From contig JAABRO010000001.1 of the NCBI GenBank assembly GCA_011390885.1, positions 62,001 through 126,000 of the forward strand: 64,000 bases of DNA, in the 5' to 3' direction. The first letter of the stretch is position 1; each line of letters opens with the position of its first letter. The translations under genes and the position numbers were made by a program. Source of the DNA: Gemmatimonas sp. (GTDB lineage Bacteria; Gemmatimonadota; Gemmatimonadetes; Gemmatimonadales; Gemmatimonadaceae). The notes below the pieces were generated by a model that was not told the DNA's origin, did not search any database, and saw only the letters and a list, made by a program, of their open reading frames with translations. Positions 1 to 9,725 of this stretch are shown here, one piece after another.

Positions 1-1949
1 TGCACGACGTCGTGGAGGACACCGACATCACGGTGGCGGACATCGAGCGCGAGTTCGGCGCGGAGGTCGCGCAGATCGTCGACGGCCTCACGAAGATCGC
101 CAACCTCCCGCTCACGTCGCGGGAGGACCGCCAGGTCGAGAACTACCGCAAGCTGCTGCTGTCGATCGCCAAGGATGCGCGCGTCATCCTGATCAAGCTG
201 GCCGACCGGCTGCACAACATGCGCACGCTCGACTGGCTGCCCCCGGAGAAGCGGCGGCGCATCGCGCAGGAGACGCGCGACCTCTACGCGCCGCTCGCGC
301 ACCGCTTCGGCATGGCCAAGGTGCGCTGGGAACTCGAGGATCTCGCGTTCAAGCACATCGAGCCGGAGGAGTATCGCGCGCTGGCGAAGCTGGTGGCGGC
401 GAAGCGCGGCGAGCGCGAGACGCTCATCTCGCAGATGGCGGAGCCGCTGCTGCGCCGCCTCACCGAGGCCGGCATTCCGGATGTGGACGTGGGCGGACGG
501 CCGAAGCACCTGTGGTCGATCTACAAGAAGATGAAGCAGCGCGAGCGGCCGTACGAGGACATCTACGACCTGCTCGCGATTCGCGTGATCGTGCCCAACG
601 TGCTCGAGTGCTATCACGCGCTCGGCGTGATCCACGACGGCTGGACGCCGGTGCAGGAGCGCATCAAGGACTACATCGCCCAGCCCAAGAGCAACGGCTA
701 CCAGTCGCTGCACACCACGGTGTTCGGCCCGGGCCGGCAGCTGTTCGAGATCCAGATCCGCACGCGCGAGATGCATCGCACCGCGGAGTTCGGCATCGCG
801 GCGCACTGGCTCTACAAGGAGCAGGTGGCGGGGAGCGACGAGCTCGACCGGCAGCTGGCGTGGTTCCGGCAGGTGCTGGAGCTGCAACTCGATGCGGAGA
901 CGCCGGGCGAGTTCCTCGAGTTCCTCAAGCTCGACCTGTACCAGGACGAGATCTTCGTGTTCACCCCAACGGGTGACGTGATCCAGCTGCCCAAGGGCGC
1001 GACGCCGCTCGACTTCGCGTACGCCGTGCACACGCAGGTCGGTTCGCACTGCGCCGGCGCGAAGGTGAACGGCCGCATCGCGCCGCTGTCGCGCGAGCTG
1101 AAGAACTCGGAAACGGTCGAGATCCTCACCAACCCGAATGCGCGGCCGAGTCGCGACTGGCTCGCGCACGTGCGCACGGGGCGCGCGCGCCACAAGATCC
1201 GCCAGTGGCTGCGGCATGAGGAACAGACGTCGGCGGTGCGCCTCGGGCGCGACATTCTCGAGCGCGAGGTCAAGCGGCGGCGCCTGCCGAAGACCGACGA
1301 GGCGGCACTCGGAGCGGCGGCGCGTACGCTGAAGCTCAAGGACGCGACGCACGTGATCGCGTCGATCGGCCAGGGCGACGTGCACGTGATGCAGGTGCTC
1401 AAGCTGCTGCACCCGCAACTCGATTCCGCGCCGGAGCCGGTGAAGGAGCCGAGCACGATCGAGCGCCTCGTGGACCGGGTGCGCGGCACGTCGCGGGGGG
1501 TGCGCATCCAGGGGGCCGATGGCCTGCTCGTGCGCTATGCGCAGTGCTGCCAGCCCGTGCCGGGCGACAAGGTCGTGGGGTACGTGACGCGCGGTCGTGG
1601 CGTCAGCATCCATCGCGGCGACTGCCCGAACCTGCTCTTCCTCGTGAATGAGCCCGAGCGTCGCCTCGAGATCGACTGGCAGGAGGTGGCCGGCGAGCGC
1701 TTCACCGTGCGGCTCGTGCTCGATGGCGTCGACCGGCGTGGGCTCTATGCCGATGTGGCGGCCGCGGTGAGCGCGACGGGCACCGACATTCGCTCGCTCG
1801 AACTGCGCACCACGGACAGCAAGGTGACCGGCGCCGCGCTCGTCGAGGTGGAGAACCTCGCGCACCTCGAGAAGATCATGAAGGCGATGCGCCGCGTGAA
1901 GGGCGTGTCGAGCGTGTCGCGGCGGGAGCGGCTGACGACCGAGGAGTGA
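1..1949 (+). CDS. rel: Bifunctional (p)ppGpp synthetase/hydrolase (RelA/SpoT family), 5'-truncated
   Basis: The stringent-response enzyme that makes and degrades (p)ppGpp. The window opens inside its hydrolase domain: nt 3-32 read HDVVEDTDIT, the family's HD metal-binding motif, and LADRLHNMRTL follows near nt 198-230, so the hydrolase side looks intact. The synthetase domain lies near nt 480-800 (YEDIYDLLAIRV, then KSNGYQSLHTTV). A TGS domain follows at about nt 950-1140 (FTPTGDVIQLPKG), a Cys-containing RIS/zinc-finger segment (YAQCCQPVPGDKV) at about nt 1530-1660, and an ACT domain to the end. Both catalytic halves are conserved, which suggests a single bifunctional Rel/SpoT rather than a monofunctional RelA. 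The GTG at nt 12 is not a start, because coding runs in from upstream. It ends 59 nt before uvrB. Confidence 0.95.
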   Translation, partial: HDVVEDTDITVADIEREFGAEVAQIVDGLTKIANLPLTSREDRQVENYRKLLLSIAKDARVILIKLADRLHNMRTLDWLPPEKRRRIAQETRDLYAPLAHRFGMAKVRWELEDLAFKHIEPEEYRALAKLVAAKRGERETLISQMAEPLLRRLTEAGIPDVDVGGRPKHLWSIYKKMKQRERPYEDIYDLLAIRVIVPNVLECYHALGVIHDGWTPVQERIKDYIAQPKSNGYQSLHTTVFGPGRQLFEIQIRTREMHRTAEFGIAAHWLYKEQVAGSDELDRQLAWFRQVLELQLDAETPGEFLEFLKLDLYQDEIFVFTPTGDVIQLPKGATPLDFAYAVHTQVGSHCAGAKVNGRIAPLSRELKNSETVEILTNPNARPSRDWLAHVRTGRARHKIRQWLRHEEQTSAVRLGRDILEREVKRRRLPKTDEAALGAAARTLKLKDATHVIASIGQGDVHVMQVLKLLHPQLDSAPEPVKEPSTIERLVDRVRGTSRGVRIQGADGLLVRYAQCCQPVPGDKVVGYVTRGRGVSIHRGDCPNLLFLVNEPERRLEIDWQEVAGERFTVRLVLDGVDRRGLYADVAAAVSATGTDIRSLELRTTDSKVTGAALVEVENLAHLEKIMKAMRRVKGVSSVSRRERLTTEE

Positions 1950-1974
1950 GCGGGCCGCGAGCCGGCCGTGCCGA

Positions 1975-2002
1975 TTGCCCGGCACCCCGGGTTCGGTAAT
2001 AT
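1975..2002 (+). promoter_or_regulatory. Putative uvrB promoter, leaderless type
   Basis: TTGCCC (1975-1980) and TAATAT (1997-2002) are separated by 16 nt. The -10 ends only 6 nt before the uvrB ATG at 2009, leaving no room for a ribosome binding site, so the transcript would start at or next to the ATG. The bases after the hexamer (TTCGG) match the pattern seen at other promoters in this window. Confidence 0.5.
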
Positions 2003-2008
2003 TTCGGG

Positions 2009-4119
<2,111 letters not shown>

Positions 4120-4123
<4 letters not shown>

Positions 4124-4554
4124 TCGGAGCGCGCATCGCCGACCTCACGGAGCCGGCGATGGCCGAGTGGGGGCGCGCGTTCGGCGCTGCGCTGCCGCAC
4201 GGGGCCGTGGTGGCGTTGCACGGCGAGCTCGGTGCCGGCAAGACGACGCTCGTGCGCGCCATCGCCGCGGGGCTCGGCGTGCTCGACCTGGCGGAGGTCA
4301 CCAGCCCGACCTACGCGCTCGTGCACGAGTACCGCGCGGCGAACGGCGTCGTGGTGCATGCCGATCTGTATCGCCTGCGGCGGGCGGACGAACTCGACGA
4401 ACTGGGGTGGGAAGAGCTGCTGGCGGGAGCGCGCGCCGCGCTGGTGGAATGGCCGGAGCGCGCCGACGGTCGGCTGCCCGTGACGACGCGGCACCTCGCG
4501 CTGTCGCACCTGCCGACCGATCCCGAGCGGCGCCGCCTGGAGCAGCGGGGCTGA
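4120..4554 (+). CDS. tsaE: tRNA t6A biosynthesis ATPase TsaE
   Basis: P-loop ATPase of the TsaB-TsaD-TsaE complex that makes N6-threonylcarbamoyladenosine at position 37 of ANN-decoding tRNAs. It is 144 aa, normal for the family. Walker A is GELGAGKT at residues 35-42, followed by the family motifs [10 protein letters not shown] and HADLYRL. The GTG start shares four bases with the uvrB stop, indicating translational coupling. Its functional partner tsaB lies 1.6 kb downstream, beyond an HD-GYP gene; tsaD is not in this window. Confidence 0.94.
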
Positions 4555-4604
4555 CGCGGACGGCGCTCGCGTGACCATTGCGCGCCGGTCGTCGTACTCC
4601 TCAG

Positions 4605-7397
4605 GTGAAGACCGACGCGAGTTCGCTCCGCCGCCTGTCGCTCGACGCCATCCCGGCGCCGAGGCCCTCCGCGGTGCGCGCCGCGACCGGGACCCTGCGT
4701 CTGGCCGAAGTGCTGTCCGCGCTCACCTTCGCGCTCGACCATACCGAGGGACAGCGCCCCGGCCACACGCTGCGCACCTGCGTGCTGGCCATGCGGCTGG
4801 GCCGCGCGGTGGGACTGGGGCCGGCGGAGCTCGAGTCGCTGTACTACGCGGCCTTGCTCAAGGACGCGGGCTGCTCCAGCAACGCGGCGCGCTTGGCGGC
4901 GCTCTTCGGAAGCGACGACCAGCAGGTCAAGCGCAATATGCGGCTCGTGGACTGGCACGATCGGTGGCGCCTCGCGATGCGCACGGCGCAGAACTGCCGG
5001 GTCGGCGGGTCGGTGTTCGCACGCCTGCAGCACTTCCTGCTCATCGCGCGCACGCCGAACATGACGCGCGAGATCATCCAGGCGCGCTGCGAGCGTGGCG
5101 CGGCGATCGCGGCGCACCTCGGCTTCCCCACGGCCTCGTCGGAAGCGATCGCCTTCGTGGACGAGCAGTGGTGCGGGCTCGGCCACCCGGTCGGCCTCGC
5201 CGGGACGGAGATCCCGCTGCTCTCGCGCATCCTGCTGCTCGCGCAGACGCTCGAGGTGTACGTGACCGAGGAAGGGCTGGACGCGGGGATGCGCATGGTT
5301 CGGCATCGGCGCGGGCGCTGGTTCGACCCGGAACTCGCGGACCTCGCGATGGCCTGGCGCGGTGACGGCGCCCTCTGGCGCACGCTGGCCGACAGCGCGC
5401 GCCTCGAGGCCACGGTGGTCGCCCTGGAGCCGTCTTCCTCGCCCATGCTCGCCACCGAAGCGCGGCTCGACGCGATCGCGCAGGGGTTCGCCGCCGTGAT
5501 CGACGCGAAGTCTCCGTTCACGGGCACGCACTCCACGAACGTCGCGCGCTACGCTGCCGAGATCGCGCGCGCGACCGGCGGAACACCGGCGTTCGTGCGC
5601 AGCGTGATGCGCGCGGGGCTGCTGCACGACCTCGGCAAGCTCGCGATCTCCAATCGGATTTTGGACAAGCCCGGGCGCCTCGACGACGCGGAGCGGGCGA
5701 TGATCCGCCATCACCCGAAGTGGACGTGGGAGATTCTGCGGGAAGTGCCGTCGTTCGCCTCCGTGGCGGCGTCGGCATCGCTGCATCACGAGCGCATCGA
5801 TGGCCTCGGGTATCCGTGGGGCGTGGCGTGGGGCGCGCTCGACCCCATGGCGCGCATGCTCGCGCTCGCGGATGTGTACGAAGCACTCACGGCCGACCGC
5901 CCCTATCGCGGGCCCATGGGCGCGGCCGAAGCGCTCGCGATCATGGCCAGGGATCGTGGCACGGCCTTCGACCCGGTGCTCTTCGACGTGGTGGAGTCGC
6001 TCGCGCTGGACGGAGCGTTTGCCGCCGTCGCCGATGCGGGGCGTGGCTTCGACCTGCCGGTGCCCGATTTCGGACGCGAACTGCGACGCGACGCGGCCTG
6101 GCGTCCGCCGCCGCCGCGTCGGCGCGGTGGTGGCGCGACCTTGTGTTCCGATGACGCCGCGCGGATAGTCCGGTATGCCCACGCTCCCGTTCTCCGTCGC
6201 GCCGATCGGTCCCGTGCTCGTGATCGAGGCGGCGACGTCGGCCGGTTCGATCGCCCTGCTCGAACGCGAGGACCGTGCCGACCCGTGGCGCGTGGTCTCG
6301 GAAGCGGCCGTGTCCATGGGGAGCGGTCGCGAAGATCTGCTCACGCCCGCGATCAGTGCGCTGCTCGCCGGCGCGGGCCTGTCTCCCGCCGGTCTGTCCG
6401 CGCTCGCGTGCGGTGCCGGGCCCGGCAGCTTCACGTCGCTGCGCATCGCGGCGGCGCTGACGAAGGGACTCGCGTTCTCGCGCGACCTGCCGGTGTTTGC
6501 GCTGCCGTCGCTTCTGCTGGCGATCCCGTCAACGCCGGCCGGTGGGCCGCCGCCGGGCCGGTACCTGGTCGCGCTCGATGCGCTGCGCGGCGAGTGTTTT
6601 GCGCAGCCGGTCGCGGTCACACCGGACCAACGGGTGCTCGTGGACGGTGCAGCGGCGCGTGTGCCGAGGGAGGCGCTCGCCGAGACGGCCGACGGCGCGG
6701 CGCTCGTGGAGATCGCGGTCGAGACGGGCGTGCACCCGGTGGCCTCCGCAGCACGTTGGCTCGGCGACTGGTCGTCCTACGGTCCGGTGGCCCTCGACGG
6801 CTGGGAGCCGACGTACGGCCGGCTGGCGGAGGCGCAGGTCAAGTGGGAGGCCACGCACGGCCGGCCCCTGCCCGCGTCGTGACGTCGGCCTCGCAGGCCT
6901 CGCCGGACGTGCCGCACGCCATTCAGCTGCGTCCGGCCACCGTGGACGATGTGCCGCGGCTGGCCCAACTCGAGCGGGAGGCGTTTCCTGATCCGTGGGA
7001 CGCCGCGGCATTCCGCTCGCTACTTCGCGGCGCGGCCTCGCGTGTCACGGTCGCCGAGGCGGACGGCCTCGTGGTGGGGTACACGGTGCTCGTGCGCGCG
7101 GCCGATGAGGGGGAGTTGGCGAACATCGCCGTCGCCGCCGAGCGTCGTGGATGCGGGCTCGGTCGCCTGCTGCTCGACGACGCGCTCGCGCTCGCGCGCG
7201 CCGAGGCCGTCTCGGCGGTGTATCTCGAAGTCCGCGAATCGAACGCGGCGGCGAGGCACTTGTACGAGACGGCCGGATTCGAGGCGATCGGACGGCGCCG
7301 ACGATACTATCGTGCGCCGGACGAGGATGCGGTGCTCATGCGCTGGCGCCCGCCGGTCGCCGTGTCGGACACTGCGGCGGGCGGTGTGCGTTCCTGA
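4605..7397 (+). CDS. HD-GYP domain protein; reading frame stays open through tsaB to the end of rimI
   Basis: The first ~505 residues are a coherent protein with two HD-type modules. The N-terminal one is degenerate (ALLKDAGC). The second is a full HD-GYP domain: LLHDLGK with His341/Asp342 counted from GTG 4605, then ILDKPG, HHERIDGLGYP, and DVYEALTADRPYR. HD-GYP proteins typically hydrolyse cyclic di-GMP. Recognisable protein ends near nt 6110 (GRELRRDAAW). After that the frame has no stop: it runs through all of tsaB as Arg/Gly/Ala-rich nonsense and continues in phase into rimI, stopping at 7397. Either the real stop was lost (a slip in the CCG run near 6109-6125 would reach TGA 6152 or TAG 6166 in other frames) or a long read-through product exists. 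The start is uncertain: GTG 4605 is preceded by TACTCC, and TTG 4578 is the alternative. The domain call is firm; the 3' boundary is not. Confidence 0.7.
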   Translation: MKTDASSLRRLSLDAIPAPRPSAVRAATGTLRLAEVLSALTFALDHTEGQRPGHTLRTCVLAMRLGRAVGLGPAELESLYYAALLKDAGCSSNAARLAALFGSDDQQVKRNMRLVDWHDRWRLAMRTAQNCRVGGSVFARLQHFLLIARTPNMTREIIQARCERGAAIAAHLGFPTASSEAIAFVDEQWCGLGHPVGLAGTEIPLLSRILLLAQTLEVYVTEEGLDAGMRMVRHRRGRWFDPELADLAMAWRGDGALWRTLADSARLEATVVALEPSSSPMLATEARLDAIAQGFAAVIDAKSPFTGTHSTNVARYAAEIARATGGTPAFVRSVMRAGLLHDLGKLAISNRILDKPGRLDDAERAMIRHHPKWTWEILREVPSFASVAASASLHHERIDGLGYPWGVAWGALDPMARMLALADVYEALTADRPYRGPMGAAEALAIMARDRGTAFDPVLFDVVESLALDGAFAAVADAGRGFDLPVPDFGRELRRDAAWRPPPPRRRGGGATLCSDDAARIVRYAHAPVLRRADRSRARDRGGDVGRFDRPARTRGPCRPVARGLGSGRVHGERSRRSAHARDQCAARRRGPVSRRSVRARVRCRARQLHVAAHRGGADEGTRVLARPAGVCAAVASAGDPVNAGRWAAAGPVPGRARCAARRVFCAAGRGHTGPTGARGRCSGACAEGGARRDGRRRGARGDRGRDGRAPGGLRSTLARRLVVLRSGGPRRLGADVRPAGGGAGQVGGHARPAPARVVTSASQASPDVPHAIQLRPATVDDVPRLAQLEREAFPDPWDAAAFRSLLRGAASRVTVAEADGLVVGYTVLVRAADEGELANIAVAAERRGCGLGRLLLDDALALARAEAVSAVYLEVRESNAAARHLYETAGFEAIGRRRRYYRAPDEDAVLMRWRPPVAVSDTAAGGVRS
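6175..6882 (+). CDS. tsaB: tRNA t6A biosynthesis protein TsaB
   Basis: Scaffold paralogue of TsaD in the t6A37 complex with TsaE. It is 235 aa, normal for TsaB. The ASKHA-fold opening is VLVIEAATSAGSIALLE, and the signature GAGPGSFTSLR lies near residue 80. ATG 6175 follows a TAGTCCGG element, with no clear Shine-Dalgarno sequence. Its stop overlaps the rimI GTG (GTGA, 6879-6882), the usual tsaB-rimI pairing. The gene lies wholly inside the unterminated frame of the HD-GYP gene, in a different phase. Codon use and family motifs show that tsaB is the genuine gene here. Confidence 0.93.
   Translation: MPTLPFSVAPIGPVLVIEAATSAGSIALLEREDRADPWRVVSEAAVSMGSGREDLLTPAISALLAGAGLSPAGLSALACGAGPGSFTSLRIAAALTKGLAFSRDLPVFALPSLLLAIPSTPAGGPPPGRYLVALDALRGECFAQPVAVTPDQRVLVDGAAARVPREALAETADGAALVEIAVETGVHPVASAARWLGDWSSYGPVALDGWEPTYGRLAEAQVKWEATHGRPLPAS
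6879..7397 (+). CDS. rimI: Ribosomal protein S18 alanine N-acetyltransferase-like GNAT
   Basis: GNAT-fold N-acetyltransferase, 172 aa, expected to acetylate the N-terminal alanine of ribosomal protein S18; related GNATs accompany t6A genes. The acetyl-CoA-binding signature RRGCGLGRLLLDDAL and the C-terminal ESNAAARHLYETAGF are present, ending in the typical Tyr/Arg segment (RRRRYYRAP). The GTG start at 6879 is fixed by the GTGA overlap with tsaB. It uses the same phase as the upstream HD-GYP gene with no intervening stop, so automated callers may fuse the two or drop one. The gene ends just before the ssb promoter region. Confidence 0.9.
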   Translation: MTSASQASPDVPHAIQLRPATVDDVPRLAQLEREAFPDPWDAAAFRSLLRGAASRVTVAEADGLVVGYTVLVRAADEGELANIAVAAERRGCGLGRLLLDDALALARAEAVSAVYLEVRESNAAARHLYETAGFEAIGRRRRYYRAPDEDAVLMRWRPPVAVSDTAAGGVRS

Positions 7398-7420
7398 CAC
7401 TGCGCGCGAGGGAATGGTGG

Positions 7421-7486
7421 TAGACTACACGCCAAGTCGTTGTAGGATGCCAGCGTCAACCGCACACCATTTCGTCTGCCAGGAGG
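7421..7486 (+). promoter_or_regulatory. ssb -10-like element and strong Shine-Dalgarno
   Basis: TAGACTACA at 7421-7429 resembles the TACACTACA element upstream of the SDR gene at 57346. No convincing -35 is seen at the right distance. A perfect AGGAGG at 7481-7486 sits 4 nt before the GTG start of ssb, the best ribosome binding site in the window and the reason for choosing that start. Confidence 0.45.
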
Positions 7487-7490
7487 CACC

Positions 7491-7973
7491 GTGAGTCGCA
7501 GTCTGAACAAGGCCACCCTGATCGGGAACGTGGGATCCGATCCCGAAGTCCGGAGCACCGCCAACGGCGGTCGCGTTGCCACCTTCTCGCTCGCCACGAG
7601 CAACGTCTGGAACGACGCCAGCGGCACCCGTCAGGAGAAGACGGAGTGGCATCGCTGCGTGGCGTGGAACCAGGGCAAGCAGACGCTCGCCGATGTGGTG
7701 GAGCGCTACGTGAAGAAGGGCGAGAAGGTGTTCGTCGAAGGCGAGATCCAGTACCGGCAGTGGCAGGACAAGGACGGCCAGACGCGGTACACCACGGAGA
7801 TCAAGGTGCGGGAGTTGATCCTGCTGGGCGGTCGCGGTGGTGCGGGCGACGACGAGGCGCCGCGCCGCAGCAGCGCGCCACGTGCGGCCGGCAAGCCGGC
7901 CGGTGGGGCGAGCGACGACTTCGCCGACTTCCCGGGTGCGCTGCAGGACGAAGACGACGACCTGCCGTTCTAG
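7491..7973 (+). CDS. ssb: Single-stranded DNA-binding protein
   Basis: Binds and protects single-stranded DNA in replication, recombination and repair. It is 160 aa: an OB-fold over about residues 1-108 (LNKATLIGNVGSDPEVR, then EKTEWHRCVAWN), a Gly/Ala-rich flexible linker, and an acidic C-terminal tip DDDLPF that recruits partner proteins. The GTG start is set by AGGAGG four bases upstream. It is monocistronic by position, with its own -10-like element upstream and inverted repeats after the stop. Confidence 0.97.
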   Translation: MSRSLNKATLIGNVGSDPEVRSTANGGRVATFSLATSNVWNDASGTRQEKTEWHRCVAWNQGKQTLADVVERYVKKGEKVFVEGEIQYRQWQDKDGQTRYTTEIKVRELILLGGRGGAGDDEAPRRSSAPRAAGKPAGGASDDFADFPGALQDEDDDLPF

Positions 7974-7993
7974 GCTTCGGTCGACGCGTGCCA

Positions 7994-8047
7994 CGGGAGT
8001 GCGGTGTGGTGCCGGTCGCGTGACGATCGGCGCGTGACCGGCTCCCG
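7994..8047 (+). other. Nested inverted repeats after ssb, possible terminator without T-tract
   Basis: CGGGAG (7994-7999) can pair with CTCCCG (8042-8047), enclosing CCGGTC (8012-8017) and GACCGG (8036-8041). No run of T follows, so Rho-independent termination is doubtful. An RNA structure between ssb and the LysM gene is the modest claim. The rest of 7974-8142 shows only an AGAGAGG ribosome binding site before the next gene. Confidence 0.3.
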
Positions 8048-8142
8048 CGGTGCCGCGTCCCTCTCCCGGAGACCGTAGGACCGGCGGCCATGGGGCCGAC
8101 CGGTGCTGCTCCCGTGTCCCACCGCCCAGAGAGGTTCGAGTC

Positions 8143-9516
8143 ATGCTTCCAGCCCGTCCCCGTCGATCGCTGCCGCACGCCCAGGTGGCGCCGGGTCGCT
8201 CGGCTTCCGTCAGCGAAGCGCAGCAGCTGCTGCTGCCGCTCGTGCTCGCCTTCGTCCTGGCGATGGTGATGGCGTGGCCCAGCCACGTGCGTGCGCAGGG
8301 GGCCGCGGTCACGGCCTCGAGCACGGGCACGCACACGGTGCGCCCCGGTGAGACGCTCTGGAGCCTTGCGGCACGCTACTACGGCAACGGACACAAGTGG
8401 CGCGAGCTCGCAGCGCTCAATGGGCTGGGCGAGGGCGGTGAGCGTGGTGTGGCCGTGGGGCAGGTGCTCCGCCTCCCCACCGACCTGCCGCCGCTCGCCG
8501 CGGCGCGCGCGGCCATGGCCGAGGCGCCGCCTTCGAGCACGCCCCGTGCGGCCGTGAAGCCGGCAGGCGGGGAGCCGACCGTCGACACGGCGCCCGCACC
8601 CGTGGCGGCACCGGTTGCGGTCGTCGCGGAGCCGGCCCCGGTTGCGGTACCCGCGTCGGCACCTGCGCCGGTCGAGGCGCCTGCGACTGCAGCGCCTGCG
8701 GCGGAGCGCGCAACGCGGATCGGTCTCGTGAAGCCGACCGAGCTGTCGGCGGCGCGCGGCCGTGACAACACCACGATCTTCCTCGGGCCGGCCCCGTTCG
8801 ACGCCGACACGATGACGGGCACGATCTGGCTCAACGGCGATGAGAGCTTCGTGGCGCCGGCGGGCCGTCGCATCGGGGAGTTCCAGGCGGCGCCGGTGCC
8901 TGTCGACGAAGCGGCATGGAAGTCCGCGGGACGCATCGCCGCGCGTTCGCAGGCCACGGGAGCGCGCGTGGCCGGCGAGCCGCAGCGCATGCAGCAGCGT
9001 GATCTCGTCGAGCTGGCGCTGCCGTCCGGGGTCGACGCCACGCCGGGTACGCGCCTGGTGGCCGTGACGCAGGGAGCGGATCTCGGGCGCGGTGCGCGTC
9101 TCGCGGTCCCCTCGGGCATCCTGACCGTCGAGGCGCCGCGCAACGGCGTCACCGTGGCGCGCGTCACGCGCATCTACGGCGTGATCGAAGAGGGGCAGGC
9201 GCTGCTGCCGTACGTCGAGGCGCCCGCCGCGCCGGTCGCGAGCGACGTGGCCCCGCTGGAGACCACCGTGCGCTGGATCACCGACGCGCCGCTGCTGCCG
9301 TCGCTGCAGGCGTACCTCGTGCTGGCGCCGTCGGAGCAGGGCATGGAGCCCGGTGATCGCTTCGAACTCGTGTCCTCCGGTGCCTCGGCGTCGCGGGTCG
9401 CGGTGGCGCGCGTGGTGCGCGTGACGCCGGCGGGCGCGACGGCGGTCATTACCCAGCAGTACCAGCCGGCAATCCGCGTCGGCATGACGGCGCGCCGGAC
9501 CGGCCGCGCTCCCTGA
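8143..9516 (+). CDS. LysM domain protein, membrane-anchored or exported
   Basis: A 457-aa protein with an N-terminal hydrophobic segment (about residues 25-45, ending near HVRAQG) followed by one LysM peptidoglycan-binding domain (HTVRPGETLWSLAARYYG and WRELAALNGL, about residues 62-110). After that comes a long Pro/Ala/Val-rich linker and a C-terminal half of about 250 residues that I do not recognise. It probably sits in the periplasm bound to peptidoglycan. ATG 8143 is chosen because AGAGAGG lies 8 nt upstream and the signal-like segment starts soon after. It is the last gene before the promoter of the envelope operon. Function beyond cell-wall binding is unknown. Confidence 0.8.
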   Translation: MLPARPRRSLPHAQVAPGRSASVSEAQQLLLPLVLAFVLAMVMAWPSHVRAQGAAVTASSTGTHTVRPGETLWSLAARYYGNGHKWRELAALNGLGEGGERGVAVGQVLRLPTDLPPLAAARAAMAEAPPSSTPRAAVKPAGGEPTVDTAPAPVAAPVAVVAEPAPVAVPASAPAPVEAPATAAPAAERATRIGLVKPTELSAARGRDNTTIFLGPAPFDADTMTGTIWLNGDESFVAPAGRRIGEFQAAPVPVDEAAWKSAGRIAARSQATGARVAGEPQRMQQRDLVELALPSGVDATPGTRLVAVTQGADLGRGARLAVPSGILTVEAPRNGVTVARVTRIYGVIEEGQALLPYVEAPAAPVASDVAPLETTVRWITDAPLLPSLQAYLVLAPSEQGMEPGDRFELVSSGASASRVAVARVVRVTPAGATAVITQQYQPAIRVGMTARRTGRAP

Positions 9517-9527
9517 GCGTCCGCTCG

Positions 9528-9545
9528 GCGAGCCGCGCGGCTCGC
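9528..9545 (+). terminator. Short palindromic hairpin after the LysM gene
   Basis: A perfect 18-nt palindrome (GCGAGCCG and its complement) begins 11 nt after the stop codon. It can fold into a 7-bp GC stem. There is no T-tract, so it is a weak terminator candidate. The rest of 9517-9725 contains a -10-like TACATTCCG and nothing else recognisable. Confidence 0.3.
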
Positions 9546-9674
9546 GGCTGATACGCTCGAGCACATGAGCGATGCGGGCTCTCCACGGGCGGTGGGGAGC
9601 CCTCGTTGCGTGGTGCCCCCGGCGCAGTGCCGGTTGTGTGACCCGATCCGGGTGTGCCGAGGCGGAACGTCGTG

Positions 9675-9683
9675 TACATTCCG
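9675..9683 (+). promoter_or_regulatory. Putative -10 element of the epimerase/tol operon
   Basis: TACATT followed directly by CCG (9675-9683) matches the recurrent TAnnTT-CCG element of this window. It lies about 45 nt before ATG 9726. No matching -35 is seen. Confidence 0.35.
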
Positions 9684-9725
9684 TCGAATTCACGACCTTT
9701 CCCCCCACCTGCGAGACGCGAATCG

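Noticed and set aside
9654-9725. GTG 9654 as the epimerase start
   Set aside because: It would place 24 extra residues before the Rossmann strand, and the -10-like TACATT-CCG would lie inside the gene.
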